This document shows positions 6,498 through 8,937 of a DNA stretch of 8,937 bases, one piece after another. A program made the position numbers and the translations under genes. Numbering within the stretch: the stretch's first letter is position 1; each line of letters starts with the position of its first letter. Source of the DNA: an uncultured bacterium (GTDB lineage: Bacteria > Bacillota > Clostridia > Lachnospirales > Lachnospiraceae); contig CAJMNU010000058.1 of assembly GCA_905214855.1 (NCBI GenBank), positions 1 to 8,937 on the forward strand, in the 5' to 3' direction. The notes beneath the pieces are model-generated. The model saw only the letters and a list, made by a program, of their open reading frames with translations. It had not been told where the DNA came from and ran no database searches.

Positions 6498-7905
6498 CCT
6501 TTTTTAGCAGCCTGCTATTTTCTTCCACTCTCTTTTTATTTAAAGGATATATCAAGATCAGACTGAGACCTACGGCAAGATAAAAAATCCCTGGTGCTAA
6601 TGTTGAAACACTGTAAATACTTTCCCTCACCGCTTCTGTCTGTACCTGTACCAAAGAATTATACCCGATCAGTTCCAATGCAAATCCCCCCAGACCTCCT
6701 GCAAGTGCCTGCCCGATCTTTCTTGCAAACGAATACACCGCATAGATCGTCCCATCTTCCCTTTTTCCTGTTTTTACCTCTTGGTCATCAATAATATCGG
6801 TGATCATTGCCCAGATGATCATATTAAAATAACAAAATCCAAAATAGCTGATCAGATTGATCAAAATATATGTCATCGGATTTTTTACACGGATCACAAA
6901 TAAAAAAATTCCAATAAGACCACCTAAAATAGTTGCTGTTGCCCCAGATTCTTTTTTTCCAAAACGCTGGATCAATTTTACAATAAATGGTGCAAGTAAA
7001 AAAGTTGGCAGCATTCCTACAAAAGACATCAAAGAAAGTGCCTTTGCACTCCGAAAATAGTCTGCAAAAAGATACTGGTTCATAGACTGTGTCAAAAGCT
7101 GTCCAAGAAGCAAAAAGATGGCTGCTGTTATGATTCCCCAAAGTGCCCTGTTCTTTAAGAGGTCCTTGACAGTCTGTATAAAATTTTCTTGTTTTTTAAC
7201 CTCCTTCTTCTGTATACGTTCTGTCGTCATAACATAACAAAGCAGATAACATACGATTGTACATACAGAAAAGATTCCAGCAATCCATGTCATCCTTGCC
7301 CCATCCAAAATCTGATTTCCCGCCTCGTCTTTTGTATAAAGTATCATAGGCGTTCCCACACCAATTACAATACTCGCAAGAGCTGCCCCAAGGCTTCGGA
7401 ATGTGGAAAGAGCTGCACGATCATTCGGATCATCACTGATCACGGATGCCATAGAACCATACGGAATATTGATAGAAGTATAAAACACACTGCCCCAAAG
7501 AATATATGTGACAAACATATATATAATTTTTACTGTCATAGGGGCAGATGCCATTCCTGACTGATACATCAAAAAACTTGCCAGTGCGACCGGACCACTC
7601 ATCCACAAGATCCATGGACGGAATCTTCCATTCTTACTTGGACGCATCACATCCACAATCCTTCCCATTGTCACATCTGTAAACGCATCCACACATCTCG
7701 CTGTCAAAAACAAAGTTCCTACAATTCCTGCACTGATACCCAAAACTTTTGTGTAAAATACCATCAAAAATGAACTGGCAAAAATAAAGGTAAAATCATT
7801 TCCAAAATCGCCAAACATATAGCCTAGTTTATCCCTCAGTCCAAACCGACGTATCTCATGTTTCTTTTCCTTTTTTTCATAGATCATTTTTTTATCTTTT
7901 CCCAT
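6490..7905 (-). CDS. GPH-family sugar:cation symporter (second copy)
   Basis: The 471-residue membrane protein has about 12 hydrophobic segments. It shows classical GPH signatures: FGLRDKLGYMFGDFGNDF (21-38) before helix 1, DAFTDVTMGRIVD (73-85) after helix 2, the IPYGSMASVISDDPNDRA segment (147-164), and ITDIIDDQEVKTGKREDGT (368-386) late in the protein. It resembles transporters for xylosides, glucuronides or melibiose in the same group; the substrate is not determinable. The first 20 residues are highly charged and cytoplasmic. GGAGG precedes the ATG by about 12 bases, slightly longer than usual; an inner ATG at 7887 has no better site. A terminator upstream (7983-8012) separates it from the isomerase gene, so it is probably a single-gene unit, convergent with the regulator. 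Confidence 0.93.
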   Translation of the reverse strand: MGKDKKMIYEKKEKKHEIRRFGLRDKLGYMFGDFGNDFTFIFASSFLMVFYTKVLGISAGIVGTLFLTARCVDAFTDVTMGRIVDVMRPSKNGRFRPWILWMSGPVALASFLMYQSGMASAPMTVKIIYMFVTYILWGSVFYTSINIPYGSMASVISDDPNDRAALSTFRSLGAALASIVIGVGTPMILYTKDEAGNQILDGARMTWIAGIFSVCTIVCYLLCYVMTTERIQKKEVKKQENFIQTVKDLLKNRALWGIITAAIFLLLGQLLTQSMNQYLFADYFRSAKALSLMSFVGMLPTFLLAPFIVKLIQRFGKKESGATATILGGLIGIFLFVIRVKNPMTYILINLISYFGFCYFNMIIWAMITDIIDDQEVKTGKREDGTIYAVYSFARKIGQALAGGLGGFALELIGYNSLVQVQTEAVRESIYSVSTLAPGIFYLAVGLSLILIYPLNKKRVEENSRLLKKEK

Positions 7906-7951
7906 GCCTTTTTCTTACCTCCATTTCTAAATCTCTTTTTTTATCTTCCTT

Positions 7952-7957
7952 AGTATA
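7952..7957 (-). promoter_or_regulatory. Candidate -10 element for the second symporter
   Basis: TATACT on the minus strand lies about 47 bases before the symporter ATG, just past the upstream terminator. The -35 is poor (TGTAAA at 16 or GTGTAA at 17 bases), so an activator may be needed. The nine-base context CTATACTAA (7958-7950) is identical to that of the candidate HAD operon promoter (5065-5057). Confidence 0.4.
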
Positions 7958-7982
7958 GACAAAGTCATGGTCTTTTACACAC

Positions 7983-8012
7983 AAAAAGAGCAGCACCGTA
8001 TGGCACTGCTCT
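7983..8012 (-). terminator. Rho-independent terminator after the isomerase-type gene
   Basis: On the minus strand AGAGCAG (8012-8006) and CTGCTCT (7993-7987) pair as a 7-bp stem, extended by two inner C-G pairs across a 2x2 internal loop, and are followed by a T-run (7987-7983). It sits about 60 bases past the stop codon of the gene at 8073 and so ends that transcript before the second symporter. Confidence 0.85.
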
Positions 8013-8072
8013 AAAAAACATACTATTTTAAATTCATCTTTAACCTGTCACCATCTAAAACGATCTGTCACA

Positions 8073-8936
8073 TCATTCAATCTCAGAAACGATCTTCTTA
8101 ATATATGGAAGATTATTCTTCAGCTTGTCCTCTGTCGGCTCATCAGAAAAGTCCTCAAATGTGATATATTTATCATATCCGACTTTTTTAAGTGCCTTAA
8201 ACACTTTCGTAAAATCTGTATATCCATCTGTAAATGGAGCCCAGCCTGGTGCAAACTTCTCTACACCATCTACTGTCTTCTTACTCCACATAGCATTCTT
8301 TACATGCACATGATCCAGATATTCACCTAAGATCTCCATAGCCATTTGGTATTCTTCAAATCCCTCATAGAAAATATTTCCGGTATCGTAGATCACACCA
8401 ATATAACGGCTGTCAAAATTGGATGCAATGCGGTAAGCTGCACTTGCAGAACTTGCAATCGTTCCATGATGCATCTCCATGTTTGCCTTTACGCCATATT
8501 CTTTTGCCAGCTTTTCTACAACACCAAAACTATCTACTGCTTTCTTGAAAAGTTCCGGATATCCTACAGCCGGATCATACTGAAGGCAGTTCACACGGAT
8601 CTTCGGGCAATTCATAATAGCTGCTGCTTTCATTGCACGCTCAATCTCTTTCGGATCACTTGCTGCATTCAGATAAGTAGCAAGAGCATTGATCTCCAGA
8701 CCATTTGCATCGCAAAGCGCCTTTATTTCTGCTGCCTGCTGATCGATCGTAGCAATATCATATGTACAAAGATTATTGCGCCAATAAGATGGTTTCTCTG
8801 CCAAAATCTCCGGATCTTTAGAAATGGAAGTCACTCTCCATTCTACTCCATCAAATCCAGCGATACAAGATGGTATTTTATATTCATCCGGTAAAAATTG
8901 ATATGGTTTTTCGCCAATGATAACACTTACATGCCC
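8073..8936 (-). CDS. TIM-barrel sugar-phosphate isomerase/epimerase family, 5' end missing
   Basis: The reading frame is open to the right edge, so the true start lies outside; the GTG at 8834 is internal. The 287 visible residues start GHVSVIIGEKPYQF, and FDGVEWRVT (about 28-36) is an early barrel strand. The fold is the xylose-isomerase-like/AP endonuclease 2 barrel. Likely metal ligands are Glu154 (NMEMHHG), Asp184 (VIYDTGN), His211 (HVHVKN) and Glu261 (ITFEDFS), spaced as in IolE and tagatose/psicose 3-epimerases. Members isomerise, epimerise or dehydrate sugars and keto-sugars; despite the usual name many do not act on phosphates. It is close to full length. It is followed by its own terminator, so it belongs to a unit extending rightward. 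The specific reaction is not assignable. Confidence 0.87.
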   Translation of the reverse strand, partial: GHVSVIIGEKPYQFLPDEYKIPSCIAGFDGVEWRVTSISKDPEILAEKPSYWRNNLCTYDIATIDQQAAEIKALCDANGLEINALATYLNAASDPKEIERAMKAAAIMNCPKIRVNCLQYDPAVGYPELFKKAVDSFGVVEKLAKEYGVKANMEMHHGTIASSASAAYRIASNFDSRYIGVIYDTGNIFYEGFEEYQMAMEILGEYLDHVHVKNAMWSKKTVDGVEKFAPGWAPFTDGYTDFTKVFKALKKVGYDKYITFEDFSDEPTEDKLKNNLPYIKKIVSEIE

Positions 8937-8937
8937 T

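Noticed and set aside
8832..8834. GTG at 8834 as the start of the isomerase-type gene
   Set aside because: The frame stays open upstream to the edge with protein-like sequence including an early barrel strand, and there is no ribosome binding site before the GTG.
8346..8894. Plus-strand open frame of 182 codons opposite the isomerase-type gene
   Set aside because: Translation is Cys-rich and matches no family, while the opposite strand has a continuous TIM-barrel sequence with metal ligands.

Overview
The window is a stretch of carbohydrate-utilisation genes from a low-GC Gram-positive gut-type bacterium, most likely a Lachnospiraceae-like Clostridia. This rests on AT-rich intergenic DNA, strong AGGAGG-type ribosome binding sites, sigma-A-like promoters, two GPH-family sugar symporters and an AraC-type regulator with a long N-terminal half. 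Genus and species cannot be fixed from the sequence alone. There are no tRNA or rRNA genes, insertion sequences, CRISPR arrays or phage genes.

Layout from left to right. The left edge holds the first 48 codons of a Gfo/Idh/MocA oxidoreductase (minus strand). Next comes a probable minus-strand operon, read right to left: HAD phosphatase (4949-4110), cytoplasmic family 3 glycoside hydrolase (4082-2361), GPH sugar:cation symporter (2283-796), and perhaps a small TM2-domain membrane protein (712-335). A 238-base AT-rich divergent region separates this operon from an AraC-type regulator on the plus strand (5188-6417). That region contains a near-consensus promoter for the regulator, with a perfect 7+7 inverted repeat over its spacer, and a weaker candidate promoter facing the operon. 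The regulator ends in a strong terminator whose T-run overlaps the stop codon of a convergent second GPH symporter (7905-6490, minus). Further right is an intrinsic terminator, then a TIM-barrel sugar-phosphate isomerase/epimerase-type gene (minus) that runs off the right edge.

Likely joint function: the regulator senses a sugar cue, a GPH symporter imports a small glycoside, and the GH3 enzyme, which lacks a signal peptide, cleaves it in the cytoplasm. The HAD enzyme may act on a resulting sugar phosphate. The GH3 enzyme keeps the Asp-x-His dyad typical of NagZ-like beta-N-acetylhexosaminidases, some of which are phosphorylases. The two edge genes (oxidoreductase and isomerase-type TIM barrel) are a pair also seen in oxidation-first glycoside breakdown, but both are incomplete here. 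Substrates are not determined. I see no clearly new biological system. The points most worth a second look are the GH3/HAD pairing, the inverted repeat in the regulator promoter, and the TM2 protein after the sugar genes.
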